From Notolepis coatsorum (taxonomy: Eukaryota; Chordata; Actinopteri; Aulopiformes; Paralepididae): a stretch of DNA of 64,000 bases. How positions within the stretch are numbered: position 1 is the stretch's first letter; each line of letters starts with the position of its first letter. Positions 11,476 to 23,344 of this stretch are shown piece by piece. The DNA lies in the NCBI GenBank assembly GCA_963971535.1, contig OZ020592.1, positions 59,469,060 through 59,533,059 of the forward strand, given 5' to 3'. Both the position numbers and the translations under genes were made by a program. Under the pieces are notes generated by a model. It made no database searches. It was not told the origin of the DNA and worked only from the letters and a program-made list of their open reading frames with translations.

Positions 11476-14017
11476 TCAGGAGTCAATCTCTGAGTCTTCT
11501 CCAGACTCACCACCATCATGACCACAATTCTTGCATGAAATTCCTTTACAGACTCCACATGCTGAGATGCACTTAACGCCATTCCTCTTGCAGCTGCACC
11601 GCCGGTTGCTGCAATCTCTGTTACAGTTGCAGCTTGTGAACTGCAGTAGCTCCTCAGGAGCCATGGGGTCTAGTGTTGGGACTGGCTCATAGCCATGTAC
11701 ACCTAATGTCCATCCATAGTCACTGGGGTTCAGAGACATACTCTGCTGACCAGAGTGTATCGCCCGGAGTGAGGAGTAGCTGGTCTTGTGTCACAGAAGA
11801 GGCGAGCTCAGTAATGGGAAGAAATGTGATGGTGTTTATCCCTGTCCTTGTTCTGTTGGTGAATGGAAGAATCTTCACTTCAGCTCCTCTCAGGATCTTA
11901 GCTCTGTCAAGTGCCTTCAACTTCACTCACAGCTGCTGTCGTCTTGGGATTTGGCAAAGATGGTGCCGGAGAGGTGACTTTGATCCAACCCACTGAATGG
12001 AAAGGAATGTTTCCCTGAATAGAGACAATTCTTAAATCTATATTGTCTCCGACAAACTGAGTGAATACATTGGTTGTTTCCCCAACCTCCATGACCACCC
12101 GATTGTGATGGCTAGTTTCACTTCCACTGGCTATCGTAAATGATAGATCCTCAAGGTCAACGGCAACCTCATCATCGATCTGCTCATCAGTTTCTTGCAC
12201 AATGGTATAAAGAGTATCAGAAGTATCTTGGATGCCATCTCCATTCCTGTCATTAAGGAAGCAGTATTTGTAGTTTTGTGTCTCGGAATACGACACTGTG
12301 TATCCCAGCTGGTGTAACTTGTTGAGCATCCATTTTGACCCAAATCTATGATCAAGTTGTATGGCAAGCCCCATCTATGGCAAAACTCCTGATCGAGGCC
12401 GACAGGCCTTTATGAAGTTCTGCCCTCAAATGGCTACTCTTTCGTCGGTCTTCACTATTGGCCTCAGGAACATCTGACTCTGGATGTGTTAGGGCAGGGG
12501 TTGGCGGAGCCCAATAGCAGAACACAGGTGGAGAGAGAATGGAGTGTTTTAGGTTGGCTTTAATGTTTACCCCCAAGCAGACAGGTTTACAACATCAGAA
12601 TGTGCAACAGGTACAAGAATGTGCAATGGACGAGAGCAGGTGCACTCCTTGTGCAGCACAGGGTGTCCAGGTGGGAGGTGTACCAGAGCGGTGGTCCTGG
12701 GCACAGAGAGAACAAGATTAGGACAAGGTATTTCAACAAGGATAGAGTAGCAAGGCTAGGGTTCGTTGTCGTACCTAGGAAGTTAGGTTAACACTGTGAT
12801 GAGGGTAGAGCAGGATCCGTGGGCTGAAGTAGTAGTTCGCTGACGAGGGAATCCTTCTCAGCCGTGTCAATTAGTGTCCCACTGGCTGCGTGGGAATCCT
12901 GGGGTCGGATGCTGCCCATACAAGGGTGTGAGAGGATGAGGGGTGAGGAAAGCTCTCGCAGTGACTATGACAGGATGTCAGTCATACTGTGTGCTGTGGG
13001 ATATGACTTTGGGTATAGATCGACCATGGCAATGTCGTTGCATACAAACTTTAGTGCAGGCTTTATGATCTGAGTCTTCTCATCTCCATGCTCAAGATTA
13101 GCATGATGATCTCACAGAATGTTGTCTGTGTCATCTTTGAGGCAGAGCACATCTGCCCTTCTCTCCTGTGATGTGAAATACAAGGTGTCATGGAATTTAT
13201 CTTGGAGTTTCTTCTTTAGCCAATACTTTGAATAAGAGAGGCTCTTATCTGGTGACAGATCAAACTGCTGTAGCTTTTTGTGGACTTGGTCAAGAGTCAT
13301 CACCCCATGCTCGCGTTCTGAGTCAAACCAATCACAGAATTCAACAAAAACAGCCTCTCGTTCCTCATCAATTTCTTCCTTTGTCCTCTATCTTCAGTCT
13401 TGGAGTAATGGCCACCTGTCTCAAAAAGAGTTTTGCAGCGCAAATGGTACAGGGTTTCTTCTGCCACAAGGTCATTGATCCCTTCCAGACGTCCAACAAC
13501 TTCAGTGCCCCAGTCATCCCTGCGACTCTGTGCTGTCTTCCGCAAGCTTGCCTTCAGTCTATCGGCAGTCAAATTATCTGGCACTCTGTATCTCTTTCTA
13601 GCTTCCTCTGGAAGTTTTGTAGATCTGTGCAGGTTGGTTGCAAAGAATGCATACATTCTTGTACAGAAGCTGAATGGACCATGAACTTGTAGAACTGCAT
13701 GCAGAAGCTGCACTGAAGTCAGAGCAAGTGCATCTTCTCTTCTTTGCTGACTCTTTCTCTGCCTTTAATGTTTGGCCTGAGTTCTTGGTAACTTCAACAA
13801 ATCTGTTGTATAAATCATCTTTACACTTTTTGTGGTACCTGAGTCTTCCTATGTTCTGAGCCTCCTTCAAACGCTCCAAAATCTTAGCATTTTCAACTAC
13901 TTGTGCTTGTTCCAAAAAAGTAGGGTAGCCTTTAGGAGTTGGCTGTATCAGCCTCTGAGCTGGTGTCTCCGGGCTTTCACAGATGAAACAATTTAGCAAA
14001 GGTGGAGTCGAGTCCAT
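11476..14017 (-). pseudogene. Broken transposon protein with N-terminal Cys/His and C-terminal CXC-like Cys-rich domains
   Basis: Read from 14017 downward, the N-terminus starts [16 protein letters not shown] and has a C-x2-C...RYHKKC arrangement that looks like a zinc-binding head. Next comes a segment (about 13600-13300) with a [16 protein letters not shown] block and a TLYHLRC block. A GLAIQLDHRFGSKW block follows at about 12370. The C-terminus (11739-11476) has the Cys-rich CNCNRDCSNRRCSCKRNG pattern followed by more cysteines. Several frame changes and an insert at 12492-12990 break it. Proteins of this layout are common in fish and cnidarian genomes as transposon proteins. I did not identify a catalytic core, and the length suggests internal loss. 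Confidence 0.6.
12492..12990. mobile_element. Unidentified insert within the transposon protein
   Basis: The coding similarity stops at about 12990 and resumes at about 12490 on the minus strand, and the sequence between has no homologous frame. It begins near 'ttggcggagcccaatagc' and ends near 'gacaggatgtcagtcat'. I see neither clear inverted ends nor a convincing target duplication. Confidence 0.4.
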
Positions 14018-14370
14018 CCATACTGCAGCTAGACTTATGTCCTACAAAGTAGAATAAACATTGTATTATTCAGTCATAATATCATTATTTTGTGACATTA
14101 AAGACAATATCATGTACAGTAGATGATTAACATTGTAATAGATATTATTGCAAAGGAAAATAGAAGATCTGCTTCACAGTAACGTTAAACACAAAAGATC
14201 CTGTCAGAGACAATACACCACTGTAACCTAATGGGCCAGAAAGCTAGCATCCAAGAAAATAAAATGATCATAAGATTCAGTTTGAGGTGTGTAATACATG
14301 GTAGTTGGATACAATCATGGAGTAATACATCATGGATTTCACGTTAGCTAGCTAACCATATTATTGCGCC

Positions 14371-15429
14371 CCACAGAGACTGAAAGACATAGCACACACT
14401 AAACTTTCAATCAAGCATTGTGAGCGAGAATTTGGCCCAATAATTACCCATGCAATCAGAACATGGCGGGAAACACAAAAGAAATATCCTAACCCTCAAG
14501 AATGGCATAATCACACTCCCATATTCAATAACAATGCACTCTTAATGGGAAAACGCCCTATAAGATTCCCTATATGGGAAGAGCAAGGCATACACTCATT
14601 AGGGGATATTTTTAATAACCAGGGCCTCTGTAGTTATGTCGAAATATGCACAAAGTTTAACCTCACCGAGTCCACATGGCTTTTTTACATACAGTTACGA
14701 CTTTGTCTGAGGTCTCACGGTGTTCCATTACTCATACCAATTGAACACCACAGATACCACAAATGTTTCTATGAAAGAGAAACATTGGGAGGTTTTGTAT
14801 CAGGTTTTTATTATCAATTACTAACGTCCTCGTATGAAACCCTTCAACTAGACACTGTCTGGAGGAGGGATATACCAGACCTGGAAAATGACTTTGATTG
14901 GCAAGGAGCCTGGGCAAATGTCCGACTTACATCAAGGAACCCGGATCATCAACAAATCAATCTGAACTATATTCACAGGACATACTTGACTCCTATAAGG
15001 CTGTGCAAAATGGGGCTTAAACAAGACTCCAAATGCTCCCAATGTACAAATGGGGACGAAGGAACATTTATGCACATGTATTGGGACTGCCCACCAGTTA
15101 AGGCATTCTGGAAAGATGTGTCCCAACAATTATCAATACTCGTATCTTGGAATATACCTGTACACCCCTCGGTATTACTATTGAATGATGTTTTTGAGTT
15201 TGCAGTGAATCCACAACTAAAGAGATTGGTTTTATCGGGTATCACAGTAGCTAAAAAACTGATCGCATCACGTTGGTTTCAACCGGAAAAAATTTGCCGA
15301 AAAGTGTGGTTTCTTACATATCTCGATGTGATATATCAAGAAATATCTACAGCAAGAATTCTGGGTCTCAATGAATCCAAAATGTCAATGTGGTTAGAAG
15401 TGGTGGAGAGAATAAAAGCTAGCTTATAA
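14371..15429 (+). CDS. C-terminal part of a Tx1/L1-clade LINE ORF2
   Basis: The frame is open from the insertion junction at 14371 to the stop at 15429, about 352 codons. The first in-frame ATG (14545) is internal and is not a real start. It covers the region downstream of the reverse transcriptase. Near 15030-15100 is the cysteine-histidine motif typical of L1/Tx1 ORF2 C-termini, KCSQCTNGDEGTFMHMYWDC. No RT or endonuclease remains, so it cannot act alone. The absence of stops indicates a fairly young insertion. Confidence 0.8.
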   Translation, partial: PQRLKDIAHTKLSIKHCEREFGPIITHAIRTWRETQKKYPNPQEWHNHTPIFNNNALLMGKRPIRFPIWEEQGIHSLGDIFNNQGLCSYVEICTKFNLTESTWLFYIQLRLCLRSHGVPLLIPIEHHRYHKCFYERETLGGFVSGFYYQLLTSSYETLQLDTVWRRDIPDLENDFDWQGAWANVRLTSRNPDHQQINLNYIHRTYLTPIRLCKMGLKQDSKCSQCTNGDEGTFMHMYWDCPPVKAFWKDVSQQLSILVSWNIPVHPSVLLLNDVFEFAVNPQLKRLVLSGITVAKKLIASRWFQPEKICRKVWFLTYLDVIYQEISTARILGLNESKMSMWLEVVERIKASL

Positions 15430-15760
15430 TGGTAGTGTCTGGTTAGGAGTGAGGGATAATGGAGGTACTATCCAAGAGGGGGTCCGGGAGGGGGGGGTTC
15501 GAGCTGGAGCATATGTGTGTAGGGTTTTAGAAAATAGGTATTAGGGGTATATTATATACTAACATTTATATAATTGTAATTTCGCTGGATATACACTGTA
15601 TACGGTTAAAATGTTATTATAGACTATTTTTGTTTTATCTTGTTTCTGTACTTGCATATATTTTAACCACCTTTACTGAAAGTTTCATTATGCATTGTGT
15701 GTTGAGTACTGACTTTTAATAATTTTTGTTTTGCAATAATAAAAAAAATATAAAAAAAAA
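14371..15760 (+). mobile_element. 5'-truncated Tx1/L1-like LINE copy
   Basis: Flanking direct repeats ATTATTGCGCC (14360-14370 and 15760-15770, sharing the junction base) mark the target duplication. The copy starts abruptly in coding sequence and ends in an A-rich tail (about 15739-15760). It sits inside the 242-bp-TIR element. Confidence 0.85.
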
Positions 15761-15983
15761 TTATTGCGCCTACTGTTACACAGCTAACAAGTAAGCAAAG
15801 TTGACAACTTGTACAGTATGTTACATTTCAATACCAAAGTAGTGACATGAAATATTTCAAGTAAAAAATGTAGATAATACTTACATATCAGGCGTAAAAA
15901 GCAGTCTGTCCATGATCAAATGAAGGTTGCAAATGGCTTCAGCATGTTAACTCTAAACTTCCTCACTCTGAATGCCAACCAAC

Positions 15984-16085
<102 letters not shown>

Positions 16086-16959
16086 GTCCTAAAAGGGCAA
16101 ATAGTAAAGTAATCAAAAATGTTTATGCTAGCAGTGGAAAGGCATTGTGGGGGGGTGGGGGGCCGAGCGGGAAAGGTGGGCATAGCCATTTTTCCACAAA
16201 GGAATGATTTTAGTGAAAAATAAATGATTGCAATCAACTCAGAATCATGAAAACCCACTAGTTTGACCCCTCACAAGTTACCCAAGGCCAAACTGAACAT
16301 TTTAGATTGTTCGAAAATCGGTATTCGGTACCTCTACTTTGAGTAGTTGTTACGAAAAAACATACAGGATTTGAACTTCAACTTTTTAATACATCTTGCT
16401 ACACACCTTTACAAACACATTAGTGAAGAAATTGATTGGTAAGGATTTAGTTTGCAGATCGGTCAAATATCTGATAAAATGCCCTTACTATGAACAAGCC
16501 TAGAAGAGACGACATGCAGTCCGTGAAGACCCGCCCTACTCCCCTACTCTGCCTCTGATTCGCAGACTGTGGGTGAGGGGGAAAAACGCTGACGGGACGC
16601 GTATGTGATTGCACCAGACTCGTACACAGACAGACGGTGGCAGTGCAGGCGGACAGCGCGCAGCACTGCTTGCAGAGGAGAGAGATAGCGAGGATGCATT
16701 TGCTTCCACTTTACTTGATATCATATCACTCCGGAATCACGTTTCAACCAAGTCACTAACATAACGTTGCTGTCATGCCTGCGCTATGGTAGCCTACAAG
16801 TGATAAAATAAATAAAACTTCCAACTCTCGCGCAACGACTCGGCAAACAGTAGTGCCGCATTAACACTACACTTTGATGTCCAGTAGGGGGCCGCAAAAT
16901 ATCATCCCGCGGGCCGCAATTGGCCTGCGGGCCGCGAGTTTGAGACCCCTGCTGTAGAG

Positions 16960-17188
16960 CCTTCCTGTCCTGGGCAGTGCAGTTGCCAAACCAGGCAGTG
17001 ATGTTCCCAGTCAGGATGCTCTCCACAGCCCCAGAGTAGAAGGACTGGAGTATCTTCCCTGATACTCTGAATTTCCTGAGTTGTCTCAGGTGGTAGAGGC
17101 GCTGCTTTGCCTTTTTTAACACAGTGTGTGTTGTCCATGTCAGGTCCTCTGTGATGCGGATTCCCAGGTACTTAAATGTGGTATTTAT
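16960..17188 (-). mobile_element. L2-like LINE, 5' part of the split copy
   Basis: The minus strand from about 17188 encodes an FKYLGIRITEDLTWTTHT block, a KKAKQRLYHLRQLRKF block and AWFGNCTAQDRKALQ, the post-palm region of an L2 reverse transcriptase. The frame continues into 9806-9549 once the hAT is removed. The copy is 5'-truncated at about 17188. It lies between two clusters of a 'gtcagaacaggtaagatta' minisatellite (9150-9210 and 17190-17290), which was the target. Confidence 0.85.
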
Positions 17189-17189
17189 G

Positions 17190-17295
17190 ATGTCAGAACA
17201 TGTAAGAACAGGTACTGTCAGAACAGGTAAGATTAGGATGTCAGAACAGGTACAGTAAGATTAGGATGTCAGAACAGGTAAGATTAGGATGCCAG
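17190..17295. repeat. GTCAGAACAGGTAAGATTAGGAT minisatellite
   Basis: Four imperfect units occur here and three more at about 9145-9212, on the other side of the L2 copy. The LINE therefore landed in this array. Confidence 0.75.
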
Positions 17296-17477
17296 TGCCT
17301 CATTCAGCCTCAACACTGAAATTCTACACGTCTTGGATTCTAAACTCACAATGTGAGGCAAATTCACACTCCTCACGTGACCTGGTCCGGCTGGGACTAC
17401 GTCTCTCGGCTCTGGAACTGAGTTGAACTTTCAAATTGTCAGCTCATTAAAGATCCCACAAAAATGATCCTCAAACC

Positions 17478-18013
17478 TAGGGATGGGTACCTTTCACATT
17501 TGAACCGATACCGGTACCGATACCGGTGAAACGATACCGGTACCCAACGGTACCTTTTTTCGGTACTTTAAAAAAAAAAAAAATTTTTTTTTTTTTTTTT
17601 TTACCTTTTTTTTTTTTTTTTACTTTTTTTTTTTTACTTTTTTCTTTTCATGTCAACGTTCACACGCACAATATATGCTTACCTAGGATTTGACTTGATT
17701 CAACAACAAAGCAGTCGGAGCAATGACAAGCCGAAAACTGTCGAAATTTAATTTACCTACCTCAGTCGTAAAAAAAAATCCAAACTTCAAATAACTACAA
17801 TTTCGACAGTTTTCGGCTTGTCATTGCTCCGACTGCTTTGTTGTTGAATCAAGTCAAATCCTAGGTAAGCATTATATTGTGCGTGTGAACGTTGACATGA
17901 AATTTTTAATATTTTTTTTTTTTTTTTCGGTTTCTCACTTGATTCGATACTCGGTAGTACCGACGTGTTTCGGTTCGGTACCTCAAAAGTACCGAATTCG
18001 GTACCCATCCCTA
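17478..18013. mobile_element. Fold-back hAT MITE
   Basis: The ends are TAGGGATGGGTACC and its exact complement, with identical 8-bp flanks CTCAAACC (17470-17477 and 18014-18021). Inside is a second inverted repeat, arms 17650-17747 and 17800-17898, differing by one inserted base and separated by about 52 bases. Poly-T/A blocks lie outside the arms. No coding sequence. Confidence 0.9.
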
Positions 18014-18223
18014 CTCAAACCCCTTTTGTCTGTACATACTGTATGTCTCATCTATCACTATATGCCAAAGAATGCACAAAGATTATTTCCTTCTCATTTT
18101 CGGTAAAGTCAATCTGGATACAAACAATCTGGATTATGCCAAAATAACATACAGTATTTGAGCTGGTAGTCTGAACATAGCCTAAAGCATGTTGTTTACT
18201 GTCTGCGCCATCTGTAACCTAAC

Positions 18224-18330
18224 CTCTATGTGTGTGTGTGTGTGTCACATGTGTGTGTTCATGCACACTTGCATGCATATGTATGTCTGTATGCACACAT
18301 GTGTGTGTGTGTCTGTGTGTATGTGTTTGG
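18224..18330. repeat. GT-rich imperfect microsatellite
   Basis: TG runs interrupted by CATG and TGCA steps. Cys/Val-rich frames through it are not genes. Confidence 0.85.
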
Positions 18331-18422
18331 TGTCAACAGAAACAGAAGGTAACTCTCTCCATCACATCAGTAAAACAAGCCGGCTGGAATTCCCAGTGTC
18401 TTTTTAACTATTTAACATGTTC

Positions 18423-18499
18423 ACTCCCTCCCTCTCTCTCTGTCCATCTCTCTTTCTTTCTCTCTCTGTCCCTCTCTCTTTCTTTCTCTCTCTCTGTCC

Positions 18500-18531
<32 letters not shown>

Positions 18532-18593
18532 CTTTCTCTCTCTCTCTCTCTCTCTCCCTCTCTCTCTTTTTCTTGCTCTCTCTCTCTCTCTAA
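18423..18593. repeat. (CT)n / CTTT polypyrimidine tract
   Basis: About 170 bases of almost pure pyrimidine with CTCT, CCCT and CTTT sub-blocks. Glu/Arg-rich frames on the minus strand are artefacts. Confidence 0.9.
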
Positions 18594-18797
18594 ATATCCC
18601 AACTGTAAATGGTATATTGAGTAATATGTTTTTATGTTGACGCATGTAAACATAAGTGTCCGGTTCATAGTGACCCAGATAAGCTCATATCCCAGTGATG
18701 AGAAGCCTGGGGGGGATAGCTGGGATGAGACACTGAGGCAATGAGACTGTATCACGTTTACTGTCTACTGTTACGGTTCTGTGGTCTGTGTAAAGTC

Positions 18798-18892
18798 AGC
18801 TTTACGATAAAATAAGATAAGATAAGATATTCCTTTATTGATCCCCTTGGGGAAATTCAGGTGTCATAATGGCACAGGGGGGGGGGGGGGGA
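18798..18892 (-). mobile_element. LINE 3' tail fragment
   Basis: On the minus strand the sequence reads '...aatttccccaaggggatc' then AATAAAGG and a (ATCTT)n tail. This is a 3' end type seen repeatedly in teleost LINEs. A G-run (about 18880-18891) follows. No coding part is attached. Confidence 0.55.
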
Positions 18893-20385
18893 GGTACAGG
18901 TATGGGCAGGATAATAGGAAGACAATAATGTAATGATAATACTTGTGATATTCTGATTATTCATGTATACAGGGATACTTGTGATCAAAGATATGTGAAT
19001 ATGCATATTAACAGCTTATCTCAGACCGCAGAGGGGCTCTATTGTGAAAATGGCTTTTTCCTGTGGGTTTGCATTGTTTTGACGGAATTCAGCAAGAACC
19101 CGCTGCCTGTTGAAAAGAGCCTTTCAGAATTCCAGCCACAGTCGCCATAGTTAATACATGCGCGTGCATGTATGTGAGTGTGAAGAGATCTTGGAAAGTG
19201 TGCGTCTATAAAATGGCGGCTCACACGGTAAATCTTTTCATTTCTACCTAAAGTTGAACCTAAAATATGTTTCTGACAACATTTCTAACGGTACATTTGA
19301 TATGGTATTGCTGGATCTTCGCTGGTAGAGGATAGTGCACCACTTCTGTTACAGGCACAGAAAGAGCCCATTGAGAATTGGACTGAAACGGAGATGTATA
19401 GAGGCTGCTATAATGCATAATCAGTGTTATTTTCTTCAGCCGAAAACTTCAAAGACATGTTTAGGGACCTCAAAGACCAACTTGTTGAAAAGGACTAACA
19501 TATGTCCCCTTTAACCCGGATAAAAGCTAGTACCCAAAATACTGGTTGAATGTAAATGCTATCTTTCCCTATCTCTCTCAGTCTCGCTCTCCCCATTTGT
19601 CTCTATCTCTCAGTGTCTTTAAATATGCGGTTTCTCAGTAAAGAAAAAAACAGTAGGATTTGTTTACAACAAGAATTGGGAGTGGGGAATGCCAGGAATG
19701 TGGGAATATTCGTCAAAGTCTGACCTCTACACTCTGAACTTTGAGGCTTAGGAATCTATGCGTCGCAGGGTTTCCCCTCAGATTTAGGAGATTCTTAGGT
19801 GGTAACTCCAGTAGCATGGGTGTCTTTCACACTGTGATGGGGGGGTTGATGGCTCTAAAAGACCATGCCCCATACAATCATTAGCTATAGTAAAAACCTA
19901 TAGTATTCCTGTGCTTCTTTCAGACACACTATAGATTTGCCACATAAATACTATAGTGATAAACTATAGTATTTCTGTAGTGGAATATTATAGAAATATA
20001 TGGTGAATCACAATAGTATTCCTGTGGTTTTATCACAGTAATGTTAAGTTTCCATAGTGATTCACTATAGTGTTTCTATGCGACAATGGGCACATCTATC
20101 GGACCACATTCTGAGGTGTTAATACAGCAATCTCATCCAGAAATCACATGCAAGGAAAACATTCAGGGCATTTGAAGGTGGTCAGACAACATACATGCTT
20201 GTAAGGAGTCAGCTACATTAATAGGCCCCGACACCTGCCAAGCAAACACTACTTCTTCTACTGAAGAAAACCATTTAAATCTTTCCTCGGCTTTTCAAAT
20301 GTATGTTTTATAAAGTCATTCCCTCCTATGGGTGTGAGTTGTGAACCTGTTGTTTGAAGTTTAGATGATGTGTTTGAAGTTTACA

Positions 20386-20386
<1 letters not shown>
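18893..20386. other. Gene-free stretch; cluster of short inverted ACTATAGTATT motifs
   Basis: No gene seen. Between about 19880 and 20080 the motif CTATAGTATT(C/T)CTGT and its complement recur several times. The cluster looks like a decayed minisatellite or MITE. The next slc16a12 exon should lie on this side but was not found. Confidence 0.5.

Positions 20387-20432
<46 letters not shown>
20387..20432. repeat. (TG)n microsatellite
   Basis: Pure TG run, with more short GT blocks to 20472. Confidence 0.95.
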
Positions 20433-20433
<1 letters not shown>

Positions 20434-20622
20434 ATGTGTGTGCGTGTGTATATATATGTGTGTGTGTGTGTATCCTGGTGCATCCTTTACAGACCCCAGA
20501 GTAAGGGTAAGGGTTAGGCATGTGGTGGTTAAGGTAAGGGGGTAAGGGGGTATGGGAATGAATGGAAGTCAATGGAATGTCCCCGCAAGGTATGAAAACG
20601 TGGCTGTGTGTGTGTATCCTAC

Positions 20623-20750
20623 CTGGTAACGGCCCGCGTGCAGACAGTGACCATAAAGCAGCAGGCGACGATCACCCAGCCCCATTCTCCATCCGGGGGG
20701 GACACCGCTCGCTGCTTCCTCCCGTGAGCCATTGCTGCGGCGTGCACCAT
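20623..20750 (-). CDS. slc16a12: First coding exon of a monocarboxylate transporter family gene, slc16a12-like
   Basis: SLC16 proteins are 12-helix plasma-membrane transporters, and SLC16A12 (MCT12) is reported to carry creatine. The minus-strand frame contains SPPDGEWGWVIVACC then CTRAVTR. This is the SLC16 signature [D/E]G-x-W-G-W leading into transmembrane helix 1, plus the CTRAVTR end that I associate with SLC16A12. The usual glycine in DGGWGW is glutamate here. After CAG at 20623 a GTAGGA donor follows, splitting an Arg codon. Two in-frame ATGs exist, at 20750 (MVHAAAMAHG) and 20732 (MAHG). Both have A at -3 and G at +4. The shorter fits mammalian N-termini better. The remaining exons would lie leftward on the minus strand and are not in view. 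Family assignment is firm; the paralogue is likely. Confidence 0.7.
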
Positions 20751-22522
20751 AATCTGACAGCTGATGGACACAGTTCTGACACGGTTCTCACTCTCCTGTA
20801 GCTCCTTCCGTTTCTTCACCTTCCTACCTCTCCTCTTCCTCCTCCACGGTGTCTTCAATTGAACTGCTTTGTTTAGAACTTAAAATGTTGGAAAAAAGGA
20901 AAAAAGCTCCCTTCCCTGTCTTGTAGAGTTCTCTCTGCTTTCTTTTCTTCCTTACTCTCTCTCTTCTTGTCTTTCTATCTTTCTGTCTGTCCCTCCTTCT
21001 TAAATTTCCTAGGTGATATGTAATACGAGTCCCTCCTTTTTCTTTTGTTTCCAGTTCTCCCTCTGTCTAGCTTCTCTCTCTTCTCTCTCTCTCTCTGTGG
21101 CAGTGTTTTACCGGTCAGGTAAGCTAGACACCTCAGGGTGAGCTATATAGTTCATTATATAGTTCAATGGGGGTGGAACCGCAACAGACGGTAGGTCACG
21201 CCCAGCGCAGCCAAGTAGTCAAGTATGCTGCTGTCACACTATGCTGCTGCTTGTTGTGAGGCCGCAGGATGTCATTTGACTCCTGAGGAGGGTCCGCATT
21301 CTGGCCAACCGCTACGCTACGCGTGGTGATTTCTACGTGGTCATTGATGTGTGTGTATTTTATTATCATTTGCTGCAAGCAGAATTTCCCCTTTGGGGGT
21401 TAATCAAAATCCTACTTGACAGAAGAAGATTTGAGCAGAGACGACTATAGAGGAAGCGCTCTCCGAGTAGTAGTAGGAGAAGTCCTTCGGTCTTCAGTCC
21501 TCTAGAGAAGAAGTGTTGTGTCTCGTGGAGCGCTCCTCTTGGTCCCTGCTGAAGACAGAACAGAAGACAAACAAATTGACACCACAGCGGCAGGAGACCT
21601 TTTAAAAGTCAATAAGTCACAAGTCAGATCCACAATCATTAACCTGGGGGTCGACTCAAAGGGTGACGAGGAGGCCACTGTACCCTAAACCTCCACGACC
21701 CCGGGCCCACCTGGCAGAAGTAAATCATTAATCCTTATGTTAAATTCATTCATCCTTTAAAAAAAAAAAAAACATAAATAAAAGATTAGAAGAATCAAAC
21801 AAGAATTTCTTTCTTTCCATTATAATAGGAAAACTGTTGTCATCTAGTTACAACTCAAACCAAACTGACCTGCTTCAATAACAACAACAAAATCAATAAC
21901 AACAACAGTCTCATTACCATGTGGAAGGTAAGGAGGGGGAGGGGCACTTGATTTAGAAACACCAGACACCCCAGGCAGGTGGAGTTTATTTCGCCTGTTT
22001 GTTCTGACGGATTTGAAAGGTCCCGGTCGGGATCTAGTCGGGCGTCGGATGGGCGTAAATCAAGCATGCTCAGACAGAGTTGTCCATGTGTATTTACGTC
22101 CCAGCGCGCATGTATTTATGGTCTTGGGGTCCTAGAGTGAGATGGGGAGAAAGTGTTTACTGCCTGGGGGTAGCGGAGGGGGAGGGGGGGACAGACATAA
22201 CCAGGCCAAAACCCGGCCACCCAGTGTGACACAATGTCTATGTCAATCCCCCCAAGGACTTCACAGTGTTCCCGTATTGCAACCAAAAATTTATAAGTTG
22301 ACAGCACCTTCTTTTCAAAACATTTCAAAGCTATTTGAGTGTGTTGTCTTTTGTGTGTTTATCTTTAGGAAATGTGTTCAAGTTGCAATGACCTCAGAGG
22401 GTGGGGGTGGGTTAGAGGGGTCAAGGCTATAAGTCTAGACAGGGCAGATGTAATGACGTTGAAACCTCAGAGTAGTAACCTCTTGGTGTAAAATCACTCC
22501 TGATTGGATCCTGTTCAGGTGG
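20751..22522. other. Upstream region of the slc16a12-like exon, no other gene seen
   Basis: On the gene's strand this is the 5' UTR/promoter side. The frame remains open upstream to about 20858 without a further ATG. Pyrimidine-rich blocks (20925-21095) and a duplicated TATATAGTTCA (about 21145-21165) are present. No transcription start can be fixed from sequence alone. The A-run (21758-21771) and AAC-repeats near 21880 are simple sequence. Confidence 0.4.
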
Positions 22523-22526
22523 TTAA

Positions 22527-23344
22527 CACTTTGAGTGCCACGGGTCCGGTGCCCCGGAACCCTGTTGCGTGCCACCACCCACTTCAATGACAGAGCTCTC
22601 ATATTTGCGAACGCATAATTTTGAAAAACTTTCGAATTAAATTTTTTTTTAAAGTTCCAGAAAAAATATATATATATTCTGCAGGAATCGCGCTTTACTG
22701 GAATACACAAAACACAATGTCATTTTTCGGCCTATTTATGAATCGTTCGCTAGATTATCGATAGTATATGTGTACTTATGCACGCTATAGAAGCGGGCTG
22801 AAAAATCGATTATCTTATTTCCTGATTGCACACACACACACATACACACATATGGCACACGCTGATATATAGGTGAAAATAGCTCTGATTATCCCAAGAC
22901 TGGTAAAATAGATTCCTTACCTCAGATCAGATGTTCTCCAAAACGATTATTCCAATTCCTGATCGCCATTCCAAATATCGATTGCGTTTATTGATCCAAC
23001 GCTGGGTACTGGAAACACACATTCTCCGCTGTTCTGGTGGTAGGCGATTACTTGGATCGTCTCCGGTTACTTGTCTGACAAGTAAAATGTGGAAGAAGGA
23101 CTTTTTTTTCTCCATGCGTTTCATTCAATCCAATCCAAAGGGGTGCAGTACCATCCGGAGAGACGATAGGGGGCGGTATTTTCCATGTTCGAGTTCAGAC
23201 AGATCCCCACTGGTAACGTGAGGCTAGATTGATGAAAAATTTATGGAAATCGATAATAATAATACAAAAAAAAGGATCGCTCGTCGTTGGCACTCAACGA
23301 TTGGCATGAACTAACGAGAAATCTCGTCGTTGGCACTCAAAGTG
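22527..23344. mobile_element. piggyBac-like MITE (TTAA target)
   Basis: TTAA is duplicated at 22523-22526 and 23345-23348. The ends are CACTTTGAGTGCCA and its complement TTGGCACTCAAAGTG. A second GTTGGCACTCAACGA copy lies just inside the right end. No transposase is recognisable. Confidence 0.8.

Noticed and set aside
20751..20858. Extension of the slc16a12-like frame upstream to 20858
   Set aside because: The frame is open but has no ATG upstream of 20750; it is probably 5' UTR or intron.
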